Assembly (NCBI RefSeq): GCF_004519545.1
Contig: NZ_SDKM01000002.1
Location: forward strand, 62,001-126,000
DNA: 64,000 bases
Reading direction: 5' to 3'
Source of the DNA: Nocardioides guangzhouensis
GTDB taxonomy: Bacteria; Actinomycetota; Actinomycetes; Propionibacteriales; Nocardioidaceae
A model generated the notes under the pieces. The model searched no databases and was not told the DNA's origin. It saw only the letters and a list, made by a program, of their open reading frames with translations. This document shows, piece after piece, positions 33,666 to 41,094 of the stretch. Numbering within the stretch: the stretch's first letter is position 1; every line of letters begins with the position of its first letter. The translations under genes and the position numbers were made by a program.

Positions 33666-36554
33666 ATGTCAGTGTTCCTGCACCGGTTGGGCGGGATGCT
33701 CGGCCGCTACGCGGCGTTCGTGGTGGTGGCCTGGCTGCTGGTCCTGGGGACGGTCGTCGGCCTCTCGATGGTGCTCGGCGACGACTACGACGACTCCTTC
33801 AGCATCCCCGGGACCCAGTCCCAAGAGGGCCAGGACATCATCCTGGACCGGTTCGACCAGAGCGGTACCACCGCGACGGTCGTCTTCACCGCCACGAACG
33901 GCAAGGTCACCGACTCCGCCAACGCCAAGGCGGTCAAGCAGGTGGCGAGCGCGATCAACGCAGTCCGCGGTGTCTCGATGAGCAACCCGCTCGGGCCGCC
34001 GCCCGGACAGAGCGCGCCGATCCTCTCCTCCGACAAGACCGCGACCCTCGGCACCGCGTCCTTCGCCGACGTGGACCCGTCGGAGGAGACGCTCGACGCC
34101 GTCCTGGAGGCCGGGCGGCCGACGGGGTCGGCGCGGTCGGCGATCACGACCTCGGTCGGAGGAGACGCCTACAACGCCAGTGATCCGCCCAGCCGGATCC
34201 CCGAGCTGATCGGGCTGGGGATCTCGTTCGTCATCCTCGCGGTCACGTTCGCGTCCCTCGTCGCGGCCGGGATGCCGATCCTGTCCGGGCTGGTCGGCGT
34301 CGGCGTGACGATCAGCTCCCTGGTCGTGATCTCGAACGTCGTGACGGTGAACAGCTCCTCCCCCAACCTGGCCGAGATGCTGGGTCTCGCCGTCGGCATC
34401 GACTACGCCCTGTTCCTGCTCTCGCGCTACCGGCGACAGCTGGCCGATCCCGGGATCGAACCCGTCGTGGCCATGTCGCGGGCGATGGCGACGGCCGGCA
34501 GTGCCGTCGTCTTCGCCGGGACGACCGTGATCATCGCGCTGACCGGGCTGGCCGTGGCCCGGATCCCGGTGCTCACCGTCATGGGCCTCGCCGCGGCCGC
34601 GGCGGTCGCCGTCGCCGTGCTCGCGGCACTGACGCTCGTCCCGTCGATCGCCCTGCTCCTCGGCGAGCGGCTCCGACCGCGCCGGCGTACCAGGCCAGAC
34701 AAGCCCGCCGCGGACGAGCGCCCCCCGAAGAAGCGCACGAAGCAGAAGCGCACGAAGGAGAAGGTCCTGCTGCGGGCCCGGTGGGTCCACCTGGTCACCG
34801 CCCACCCGGTGCTGACCATCGTGCCCGTGGTCGGCTTCCTGCTCGTCCTGGCGATCCCCGCGCTCCGGATCGAGCTGGCGCTTCCGGACAACAGCACCGC
34901 GCCCGTCAACACGCCGCAGCGGCAGACGTACGACGTCATCACCGAGACCTTCGGTGAGGGCTACAACGCGCCGCTCTCGGTGACGGCCGGGGTGATCACC
35001 AGCAGCAACCCCACCCAGACCGTGAACGACCTGGCCAAGGGGCTCCGCCAGCTGCCGGGGGTGGTGGCCGTGCCCCAGGCCACGCCCAACGAGAGCGGGG
35101 ACACCGCGCTGCTCCAGGTGATCCCGACTGCCGGCCAGAACGCCCCGTCGACTGCGGAGCTGGTCACCGAGCTGCGGGACAACAGCTCCGCGCTGGAGAA
35201 GAAGTACGGCGTCACCGACATCCTGGTCACCGGGCCCACCGCCACCAACATCGACGTGTCCGACCGGCTGGCCGGCGCGCTCCTGCCGTTCGCCGCGATC
35301 GTCATCGGGTTGTCGCTGTTGTTGCTGATGATCGTCTTCCGTTCCGTGGCGGTCCCGCTCAAGGCCACGCTGGGCTACCTGCTGTCGGTGGGCGCGGCCC
35401 TCGGCGTCGTCGTGGCGGTGTTCCAGTGGGGCTGGCTCGGCATACCCGGGCTCACCGAGGGACCCATCGTCAGCTTCCTGCCCATCTTCCTGATGGGCGT
35501 GCTGTTCGGTCTGGCCATGGACTACGAGATGTTCCTCGTCTCCGCCATGCGGGAGGAGTACGTCCACTCCGGCGATCCGCGGGACGCGATCTACACCGGC
35601 TTCCGTGCCTCGGCTCCGGTGGTCACCGCAGCCGCGCTGATCATGACCTCCGTCTTCACCACGTTCGTCCCCGACGGCTCGAACACGATCCAGCCGATCG
35701 CGTTCGGCCTGGCGGTCGGCGTGTTCGTCGACGCCTTCGTGGTGCGGATGACGCTGGTGCCCGCGGTGCTGATGCTTCTCGGGCACCGGGCCTGGTGGCT
35801 GCCGGCGTGGCTGGACGCGCGGATCCCGGAGGTCGACGTGGAGGGGGCCGCGATGCACCGCAAGGTGGAGTACGAGGACTGGGAGAAAACGCACGGCACG
35901 ACGGCACTCGTCGCGCGTGACCTCGTGGTGCGGGCCGGCGCAACGCCCGTCCACCTCGAGGCGCCTCCGACCCGGGTGACCCACCTGCCGGTGCCCGAGG
36001 ACGTCGAACCGGTGGAGCTCGCGCAGGTGCTGGTCGGGCGGCAGCGGCCGAGCGGCGGTGAGCTGGTCGTCGGCGGACTCCTGCTCCCGGAGCAGGGAGG
36101 CGCGGTGCAGACCGCGGCGGCGTACGTCGAGGTCGGCCGCCCGGGCGACGACGAGAGACCCGTGTCCGACCAGGTGGAGGAGCGCGCCAGGCTCAGCGTG
36201 TCGTCGCGGCGGCGACGCACGGAGTTCGTCGCGCGCGGCACCGCCCTCGCCGAGGACCTGCAGCGGAGTGCCGCGGTCGTCGACGGTCACCCCGGCCCCC
36301 TCGGCCGGGCCGCGACGACGGCCGCCGTGGTCGAGGCCGCCCTCGCCGTGGCCGGAGGCGCAGGGCTGCTGGTCCTGATCGAGGAAGGCCCCGAGAGCAA
36401 CGTCCCGGCAGGGACGGCCGAGGCGATGGCCCAGGAGCTGTCGCGCCAGGGCACCACGGCCGTGCTCCTGCGACCCGACGCATGGAGACGGCAGCGCCTG
36501 GCGGCAGCAGCCGGACGGACGGCTGCGGAGCAGCCGGAGGAGGCATCGACATGA
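33666..36554 (+). CDS. MMPL-family transporter fused to a degenerate ABC-ATPase-like domain
   Basis: 962 residues. Residues 1-740 are a complete MMPL/RND-type transporter: 12 membrane segments in two sets of 1+5, with GLAVGIDYALFLLSRYRRQL and GLAMDYEMFLVSAMREEY carrying the proton-relay Asp-Tyr. Beyond ~740, ALVARDLVVRAGATPVHLEA, then VGRQRPSGGELVVGGLLLPE and GGAGLLVLIEEGP follow the order of an ABC ATPase. However, the Walker A position (APPTRVTHL) has no GKS/T and no LSGGQ is present. It may be an inactive regulatory domain. GGAGGGG precedes ATG 33666. The stop codon overlaps the YhgE gene (ATGA). Confidence 0.85.
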   Translation: MSVFLHRLGGMLGRYAAFVVVAWLLVLGTVVGLSMVLGDDYDDSFSIPGTQSQEGQDIILDRFDQSGTTATVVFTATNGKVTDSANAKAVKQVASAINAVRGVSMSNPLGPPPGQSAPILSSDKTATLGTASFADVDPSEETLDAVLEAGRPTGSARSAITTSVGGDAYNASDPPSRIPELIGLGISFVILAVTFASLVAAGMPILSGLVGVGVTISSLVVISNVVTVNSSSPNLAEMLGLAVGIDYALFLLSRYRRQLADPGIEPVVAMSRAMATAGSAVVFAGTTVIIALTGLAVARIPVLTVMGLAAAAAVAVAVLAALTLVPSIALLLGERLRPRRRTRPDKPAADERPPKKRTKQKRTKEKVLLRARWVHLVTAHPVLTIVPVVGFLLVLAIPALRIELALPDNSTAPVNTPQRQTYDVITETFGEGYNAPLSVTAGVITSSNPTQTVNDLAKGLRQLPGVVAVPQATPNESGDTALLQVIPTAGQNAPSTAELVTELRDNSSALEKKYGVTDILVTGPTATNIDVSDRLAGALLPFAAIVIGLSLLLLMIVFRSVAVPLKATLGYLLSVGAALGVVVAVFQWGWLGIPGLTEGPIVSFLPIFLMGVLFGLAMDYEMFLVSAMREEYVHSGDPRDAIYTGFRASAPVVTAAALIMTSVFTTFVPDGSNTIQPIAFGLAVGVFVDAFVVRMTLVPAVLMLLGHRAWWLPAWLDARIPEVDVEGAAMHRKVEYEDWEKTHGTTALVARDLVVRAGATPVHLEAPPTRVTHLPVPEDVEPVELAQVLVGRQRPSGGELVVGGLLLPEQGGAVQTAAAYVEVGRPGDDERPVSDQVEERARLSVSSRRRRTEFVARGTALAEDLQRSAAVVDGHPGPLGRAATTAAVVEAALAVAGGAGLLVLIEEGPESNVPAGTAEAMAQELSRQGTTAVLLRPDAWRRQRLAAAAGRTAAEQPEEAST

Positions 36555-38620
36555 GCAGCTCGCTGACCCCTGAGTTCGGCGAACCCGGCGAGGCCGTGCC
36601 CTGGCGCAGCCTGGCACTGGTCGGACTGGTGCTGCCGCTCGTGGCCGCTGCCGTCCTGGTCTGGGCGACCACCGGCCGCCAGGACAACCTGGATCGCATC
36701 CCGGTCGCGGTGGTCAACAACGACCAGATCATCCAGCAGCCGCAGCCGATGGCGGCCGGACGAGCCCTGGCGGCCTCGCTGACCGAGCCCGGCTCCGGAC
36801 AGTCGAACCTCGACTGGACGCTGGCCGACACGGACGACGCGGCGGCCGGGCTGAAGAACGGCCAGTACTACGCGGTGCTCACGATCCCGGAGGACTTCTC
36901 GAAGTCGATCCTGTCCACCGGCACCGACAAGCCGGTCCAGGGGAAGCTGACGCTGGTGAGCAACGGTGCCGCGAGCTCGACGGTGCCCTACATCAGCCAG
37001 GCCACCGCCGCGGCAGCCGCCACCGCACTCGGCCAGCAGTCGACGCAGGGCTACCTCGGCCAGGTGTACGACGGGTTCAACCAGCTGGCCCAGAACAACC
37101 AGAAGACGGCCTCCAGCGGCGAGCAGCTGGCCCAGGGGACCAACCAGGTGGCGCAGGGCGCAGCGCAGCTGTCCACCGGCGCCGCGCAGCTGTCCACCGG
37201 GCTCGACCAGCTCTCGACCGGCGCTGCGGAGCTGGCGACCGGGACCGGCTCGCTGAGCACCGGCGCCGACGACCTGGCCGGCGGGGCTCGCCGCCTCGCC
37301 ACCGGCGCGAACCAGCTCGAGGACGGCATCGGCGGCGTCGCGGAGGGTGCCCAGGCACTCGCGACGCGACAGGCCGGGTACGCCGGCGACGCCCACACGG
37401 TGGCCTCGGGCTCGGCCAAGGTCGCCGAGGCCGCCGGGCTGCTGAAGCGGGGCAGTCGTGGCCTCGCGATCGACGTACGCGCGCTGGCCGCCACCTGCCA
37501 GCGCGAGGGCGGCTCCACGCGGTTCTGCAACGCCCTGGGGCGGGCGCGGGACCGCGCCGGCCGCGTCGCCGCCGGCGCCGCCGCGGTCTCACGCCTGACC
37601 AACGGCGTGGCCCGCGCCGACAAGGGACTGGCGACCGGGGCCGATGCGCTGGCGGCCGGCTCCCGGTCGCTGGCCTCGGGCGCGAACGAGCTCAGCGCTG
37701 CCGGCCAGCAGGTCAGCTCCGGCGCCGACGACGTGCGCAGCGGCGCCGTCTCGCTCGCGAGCGGTGCGGCCGAGACGGACCAGGCGGCGGGGCGCCTCGC
37801 TGCCGGTGCGGCCTCCTCCGCCTCGGGCGGACAGCAGCTGGCCTCGGGCGCGAGCTCGCTCAGCTCGGGCGCCATCTCGGCCGACAACGGTGCCCAGCAG
37901 CTCAGCCAGGGCCTGGACAAGCTGGCCAAGCAGAGCCCGACGTACTCCAAGGACGAGCAGAAGGCACTGGAGACCGTGGTCAGCGAACCGGTCGCGCTCA
38001 CCTCGTCGGTGGAGCACACCGAGCACGCCAACGGGTGGCTGATCGGCGTCGTGCTCGGCGTGATCCTGTGGCTGGCCGCCCTGCTGGGGGTGATGCGCCG
38101 GGACATCGGCAAGGTGCTGCGGCACTCGAGCAGCCCGATCTCCTCGCGACGGCTCACCGAGGTGCAGCTGCGGCCGGCCGTGGCCCTGGCCCTCGCGCAG
38201 GGGGTCGCCGTGCTGGTCGCGGTCCTGCTGCTGCGGGTCGGGATGGCGAGTCCGGTGAAGTTCGGCCTGCTGACGCTGCTGGCCGCCGTCACCTTCACCC
38301 TCGTCGGCCTCGTCCTGCGATGGGCCTGGGGCGTTGCCGGCCTCCTCGCGTTCGTGCTGTTCCTGCTCCTCCAGGTCGCCGCCCTGGGCAACGTGCTCCC
38401 GATCGAGACCGCACCCGAGCCGCTGCAGATGCTGAACCGCCTGCTGCCGCTGCCGGCGTACGTCAATGCCGCCAGCCAGCTGGTCACCGGCGGCTCGGTG
38501 GGCTCCCTGGCCGGGACCGTGACGGTGCTGGTGGTGTGGGGGCTCGGCGCGTCCCTGGTCGCGCTGCTCCTGGTCCGCAAGCGTCGGGTGGCCCGGGCGC
38601 CGGTGGTCGCGACGGAGTGA
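36551..38620 (+). CDS. YhgE/Pip-domain membrane protein
   Basis: 689 residues. One N-terminal membrane segment (VGLVLPLVAAAVLVWATTGR) precedes an extracellular YhgE domain (IPVAVVNNDQ, then YAVLTIPEDFSKSIL). A long Ala/Gly/Ser helical stretch (~175-480) of repeating SxGAxxLxxG-type units follows, and at least five membrane segments close the protein. Relatives include phage infection protein (Pip) and the ESX/type VII-linked YueB. They often neighbour MMPL or ABC genes, as here. GGAGGAGG lies before ATG 36551, and the overlap with the preceding gene implies a two-gene operon, possibly a cell-envelope export complex. Confidence 0.88.
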   Translation: MSSSLTPEFGEPGEAVPWRSLALVGLVLPLVAAAVLVWATTGRQDNLDRIPVAVVNNDQIIQQPQPMAAGRALAASLTEPGSGQSNLDWTLADTDDAAAGLKNGQYYAVLTIPEDFSKSILSTGTDKPVQGKLTLVSNGAASSTVPYISQATAAAAATALGQQSTQGYLGQVYDGFNQLAQNNQKTASSGEQLAQGTNQVAQGAAQLSTGAAQLSTGLDQLSTGAAELATGTGSLSTGADDLAGGARRLATGANQLEDGIGGVAEGAQALATRQAGYAGDAHTVASGSAKVAEAAGLLKRGSRGLAIDVRALAATCQREGGSTRFCNALGRARDRAGRVAAGAAAVSRLTNGVARADKGLATGADALAAGSRSLASGANELSAAGQQVSSGADDVRSGAVSLASGAAETDQAAGRLAAGAASSASGGQQLASGASSLSSGAISADNGAQQLSQGLDKLAKQSPTYSKDEQKALETVVSEPVALTSSVEHTEHANGWLIGVVLGVILWLAALLGVMRRDIGKVLRHSSSPISSRRLTEVQLRPAVALALAQGVAVLVAVLLLRVGMASPVKFGLLTLLAAVTFTLVGLVLRWAWGVAGLLAFVLFLLLQVAALGNVLPIETAPEPLQMLNRLLPLPAYVNAASQLVTGGSVGSLAGTVTVLVVWGLGASLVALLLVRKRRVARAPVVATE

Positions 38621-38648
38621 CCGACCCGGCGGGCCGGTCACTCCGTCG
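38610..38648. terminator. Hairpin with 14-bp perfect stem between convergent genes
   Basis: CGACGGAGTGACCG at 38610-38623 pairs with CGGTCACTCCGTCG at 38635-38648 around an 11-nt GC-rich loop. It overlaps the YhgE stop codon and ends 7 bp before the stop codon of the opposing RTX gene, so it probably terminates both. Confidence 0.75.
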
Positions 38649-38654
38649 TGACAC

Positions 38655-39917
38655 CTAGTAGGAGAGGCGACGCTCCGCGAAGCAGCGGTCGCGGCCCGGC
38701 CCGCCGTACGCGACGTCGTGGCCCGGTCCACCGATCAGCAGGTCGGGACCTCCCCGTCCGCGCAGCACGTCGTCGCCGCCCCGGCCACGCAGCACGTCGT
38801 CGTCGGCATTGCCCTCGAGGGTGTCGTCCTTGCTGGAGCCGACGATCTCGTCGACGTAGTGGAGGTGCAGGCGGCTCCGGTAGAAGGTGGCCAGCCCCGC
38901 CGCCAGGTCGACGTGGATCCGGCGAGGAACGTTGGCGAACGAGACCCTGTCGTGGCCCCGCCCTCCGGTGATCCGGGCGCGGAGGCCGGCCGTGTCGTGC
39001 GGCTCGACCACCGTGACGGTGTCGTTGCCGTCACCGCCGCGCACCTCGATGGAGCGGCCCGTCCACAACGTGACCCGGTCGTCCCCGTCGTCCAGCCGTA
39101 CGGCGAGATCGCGTGCCGACTCGTTCTCGGAGTCCACGACGTCGTTGCCGGGGCCGGCGTCCACAACACCGCGATCGGCCATGAGCACGTCGTTGCCGGC
39201 GCCACCCAGCACCCGGTCCTTGCCTCCGCCGCCCATCAGCCGGTCGGCCCCCGGAGTGCCGATCAAGGTGTCCGCGTGCAGGGAGCCCCCGAACGAGCCC
39301 TCGACGGCGACGAACCGGTCGACCGCGTTCCCGGTGGCGGTGCCCGCCGCCACGCGGATGGTCACCCCCACGGGGGAGGACAGGTAGCCGACGCGGTCCC
39401 TCCCGGCCCCGCCGTCGGCCTCGTCGGGGCTGCCTCCGCCGAGCCCGTCGCCCGCCGACATCTGCAGCTGGTCGTTCCCGTCCCCGCCGATGAGGACGTC
39501 GGCGCCGTCGCCACCGGCGGTCGGCGGCCCCATCGTGTCGTCCCAGAGGTCGTCCCCGTCGAGGCCGCCGTCCAGGTGGTCGGCCCCGAGCCCGCCGTAC
39601 AGCTGGTCGAAGCCCGCCTCGCCGTACAACGTGTCCGCGCCGCCCATGCCGTTCAGCACGTCGCTGCCCGGCCCACCGCAGACGATGTCGTCGCCCAGGC
39701 CGGCGTTGAACCTGTCGTTGCCCTCGCCGAGCGACACCACGTCGGTGCCGCTCGTCCCGTGCAGGACGTCATCGCCGTCCGTCCCCACGATGGTGGCCGC
39801 CTGGCCTGCACACGTCGGAGGTGGCTCCGCCGACGCCGGCGGCATCGCCGTCACCGCCGCGACCAGCACGATCGCTCCCCCAAGACTCCCGGCCCGCCCG
39901 AATCCGACCATGCTCAC
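38655..39917 (-). CDS. Secreted hemolysin-type (RTX) calcium-binding repeat protein
   Basis: 420 residues. A signal peptide (VGFGRAGSLGGAIVLVAAVT, cleavage near ASA) is followed by many nonapeptide RTX repeats of the GGxGxDxxx kind (ILNGMGGADTLYG-like units, GGDGNDQL, LRGRGGDDVLRGRGGPDLL). These form Ca2+-binding parallel beta-rolls. No catalytic domain is seen; it is probably an exported surface or structural protein. GTG 39917 has a purine-rich GAGGGGGGAC site at a better distance than the internal ATG 39911. The ~530 bp up to 40446 holds no gene, only the tRNA-derived site described below. Confidence 0.82.
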   Translation of the reverse strand: MSMVGFGRAGSLGGAIVLVAAVTAMPPASAEPPPTCAGQAATIVGTDGDDVLHGTSGTDVVSLGEGNDRFNAGLGDDIVCGGPGSDVLNGMGGADTLYGEAGFDQLYGGLGADHLDGGLDGDDLWDDTMGPPTAGGDGADVLIGGDGNDQLQMSAGDGLGGGSPDEADGGAGRDRVGYLSSPVGVTIRVAAGTATGNAVDRFVAVEGSFGGSLHADTLIGTPGADRLMGGGGKDRVLGGAGNDVLMADRGVVDAGPGNDVVDSENESARDLAVRLDDGDDRVTLWTGRSIEVRGGDGNDTVTVVEPHDTAGLRARITGGRGHDRVSFANVPRRIHVDLAAGLATFYRSRLHLHYVDEIVGSSKDDTLEGNADDDVLRGRGGDDVLRGRGGPDLLIGGPGHDVAYGGPGRDRCFAERRLSY

Positions 39918-40065
39918 GCCGTCCCCCCTCTGACCTGGCCACCCTTGGCTCGTGCACCTGTTTCTAGGGCCAGCAGCCCGCCGGCGCAAGGAGCCGCCCC
40001 GAACCCCGGGGTCGAACTCGCGGCACGCGCGACCCGCGCCGTGCGTCCGGCAGCCGGAAATGCAG

Positions 40066-40098
40066 AGAACCGCAGACCTCGTAGCTGCCTGCGGTTCT
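40066..40098 (-). terminator. Terminator of the original tRNA-Arg locus
   Basis: On the minus strand AGAACCGCAG and CTGCGGTTCT form a perfect 10-bp stem with a 13-nt loop. It lies 6 bp beyond the tRNA 3' end at 40105. This is the expected terminator of a tRNA gene transcribed leftwards, so it marks native chromosome to the left of the integration point. Confidence 0.7.
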
Positions 40099-40104
40099 GT
40101 GTTG

Positions 40105-40146
40105 CGCGCCCGTAGGGATTCGAACCCCAAACCTTCTGATCCGTAG
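40105..40146 (-). other. Attachment site: 3' half of tRNA-Arg(ACG)
   Basis: Read on the minus strand this is CTACGGATCAGAAGG, a T-arm with GGTTCGAATCCC, and the acceptor strand CGGGCGC followed by G (no encoded CCA). It begins at the anticodon loop (anticodon ACG). The 5' half (D-arm and acceptor partner) is absent; the sequence to the right does not resemble tRNA. A 42-nt 3' tRNA fragment cut at the anticodon loop is the usual footprint of a tyrosine-integrase att site at the end of the element distal to the intact tRNA. Confidence 0.75.
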
Positions 40147-40159
40147 CCTCGGCGGCCCT

Positions 40160-40236
40160 GTGCAGGGCGGTGCAGGACGGTGCGATTCAGGCGTGCGTGA
40201 GCCTGTTCGGCAATTCCGCAGTGCAGGCCGGTGCAG
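40160..40236. repeat. GTGCAG hexamer array beside the att site
   Basis: GTGCAG occurs at 40160, 40170, 40221 and 40231, with near matches GTGCGATTCAG (40180) and GTTGCAG (40241). Members of each pair are 10 bp apart, one helical turn. Such phased short repeats next to an att core resemble arm-type sites for integrase or excisionase. That role is inferred. Confidence 0.4.
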
Positions 40237-40291
40237 CGCCGTTGCAGTCAGCGTTGCCGTCAACGGGCCGCCCTCGAACACCGAGCCAGGG

Positions 40292-40300
40292 TTATCCACA
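40292..40300 (+). other. Single perfect DnaA box
   Basis: TTATCCACA matches the DnaA-box consensus exactly, in an AT-richer patch (cacatattcgattt) of the noncoding leader of the conjugation operon. One box does not make an origin; it may regulate the operon or be chance. Confidence 0.3.
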
Positions 40301-40446
40301 TATTCGATTTGCCCCGGCGACACTCCCGGCAAATCCCGGGATCGTCGTAACCAGCAACGCAAGAGTGTCAACGTCCGCGCTCGCTCGGGGGGGCGGCACC
40401 AACAGCTGCTCTTCTCGGCGAGCCAATCTCGGGAGGTAGCAGCGTC

Positions 40447-40710
40447 ATGACTTCATTCGTCACCCTCATCGTCACCGCGGCACCGGAAATCAACTCCGAC
40501 GGCATCGTCGCCTGGGGCGTCCGCAACGTCATTCCGATCATCCTGCTGGTGGTCGGGATCGGGATCATCGCCAGCTCGCGGAAGGGACAGATGTCCCAGA
40601 ACGCGCTGACCGTCACCAACGTCATGCTGGGCTGCGTCATCATCGCCGGCGCCGCGCTGTTCTACGGGTTCGCCGGCGACATCGCGGGCTTCGTGTTCCA
40701 GAAGCAGTGA
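40447..40710 (+). CDS. Small two-TM membrane protein of the transfer module
   Basis: 87 residues. There are two hydrophobic segments (VRNVIPIILLVVGIGIIASS and VMLGCVIIAGAALFYGFAGD) separated by a short basic loop. Size, topology and place at the head of a VirB4-containing operon recall the small pilin-like or VirB2-like proteins of Gram-positive transfer systems; no family motif proves this. GGGAGG precedes ATG 40447. The next gene starts 6 nt after the stop codon. Confidence 0.7.
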   Translation: MTSFVTLIVTAAPEINSDGIVAWGVRNVIPIILLVVGIGIIASSRKGQMSQNALTVTNVMLGCVIIAGAALFYGFAGDIAGFVFQKQ

Positions 40711-40716
40711 CCGGCG

Positions 40717-41094
40717 ATGCGCCTCAGTCCCGATGACGAGGTGTACCGCGTCGACGCGGTGTGGCTGGGCCCCCAGGGCCTGACCCTGCCGTGGTCGGCG
40801 CGCTACTCCGCGTACGGCATCTGGCTGGTCCTGTTCGTCGGCGTCCTGATGGTCGAGGCCGCGCTTCCCATGAGGGTCAGCGTGCCCCCGGTGTGGGAGC
40901 TGGTCCTGACCATCCTCGCGACGTACGCCCTCACCGGCGTGATCGACCACGACCGCCCGCTGATCACCGTGTGGGAGCTCCTGCGCTCGGAAGCCAGGAC
41001 CCCGCGAGCCCCCAAGACCCCGCGGCCGACGCGCCTGAAGGTGACCTCGGTCCGAACGAGGGAGAACCATGTTCAAGTCCCGTCGCCCCACTGA
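40717..41094 (+). CDS. VirB3/PrgI-like membrane protein of the transfer module
   Basis: 125 residues. Two membrane segments near 30-50 (SAYGIWLVLFVGVLMVEA) and 57-75 (WELVLTILATYALTGVI) are followed by a charged cytoplasmic tail ending in many Pro/Arg/Lys. In transfer operons the protein directly before VirB4 is usually VirB3/PrgI-like, which fits; the assignment is contextual. It overlaps the next gene by 26 bp. Confidence 0.65.
   Translation: MRLSPDDEVYRVDAVWLGPQGLTLPWSARYSAYGIWLVLFVGVLMVEAALPMRVSVPPVWELVLTILATYALTGVIDHDRPLITVWELLRSEARTPRAPKTPRPTRLKVTSVRTRENHVQVPSPH

Noticed and set aside
40105..40146. A complete tRNA-Arg gene
   Set aside because: Only the anticodon loop, anticodon 3' strand, T-arm and acceptor 3' strand are present; the 5' half is missing, so it cannot fold as a tRNA.
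40292..40300. Replication origin
   Set aside because: There is a single DnaA box with no further boxes, iterons or replication initiator gene nearby.
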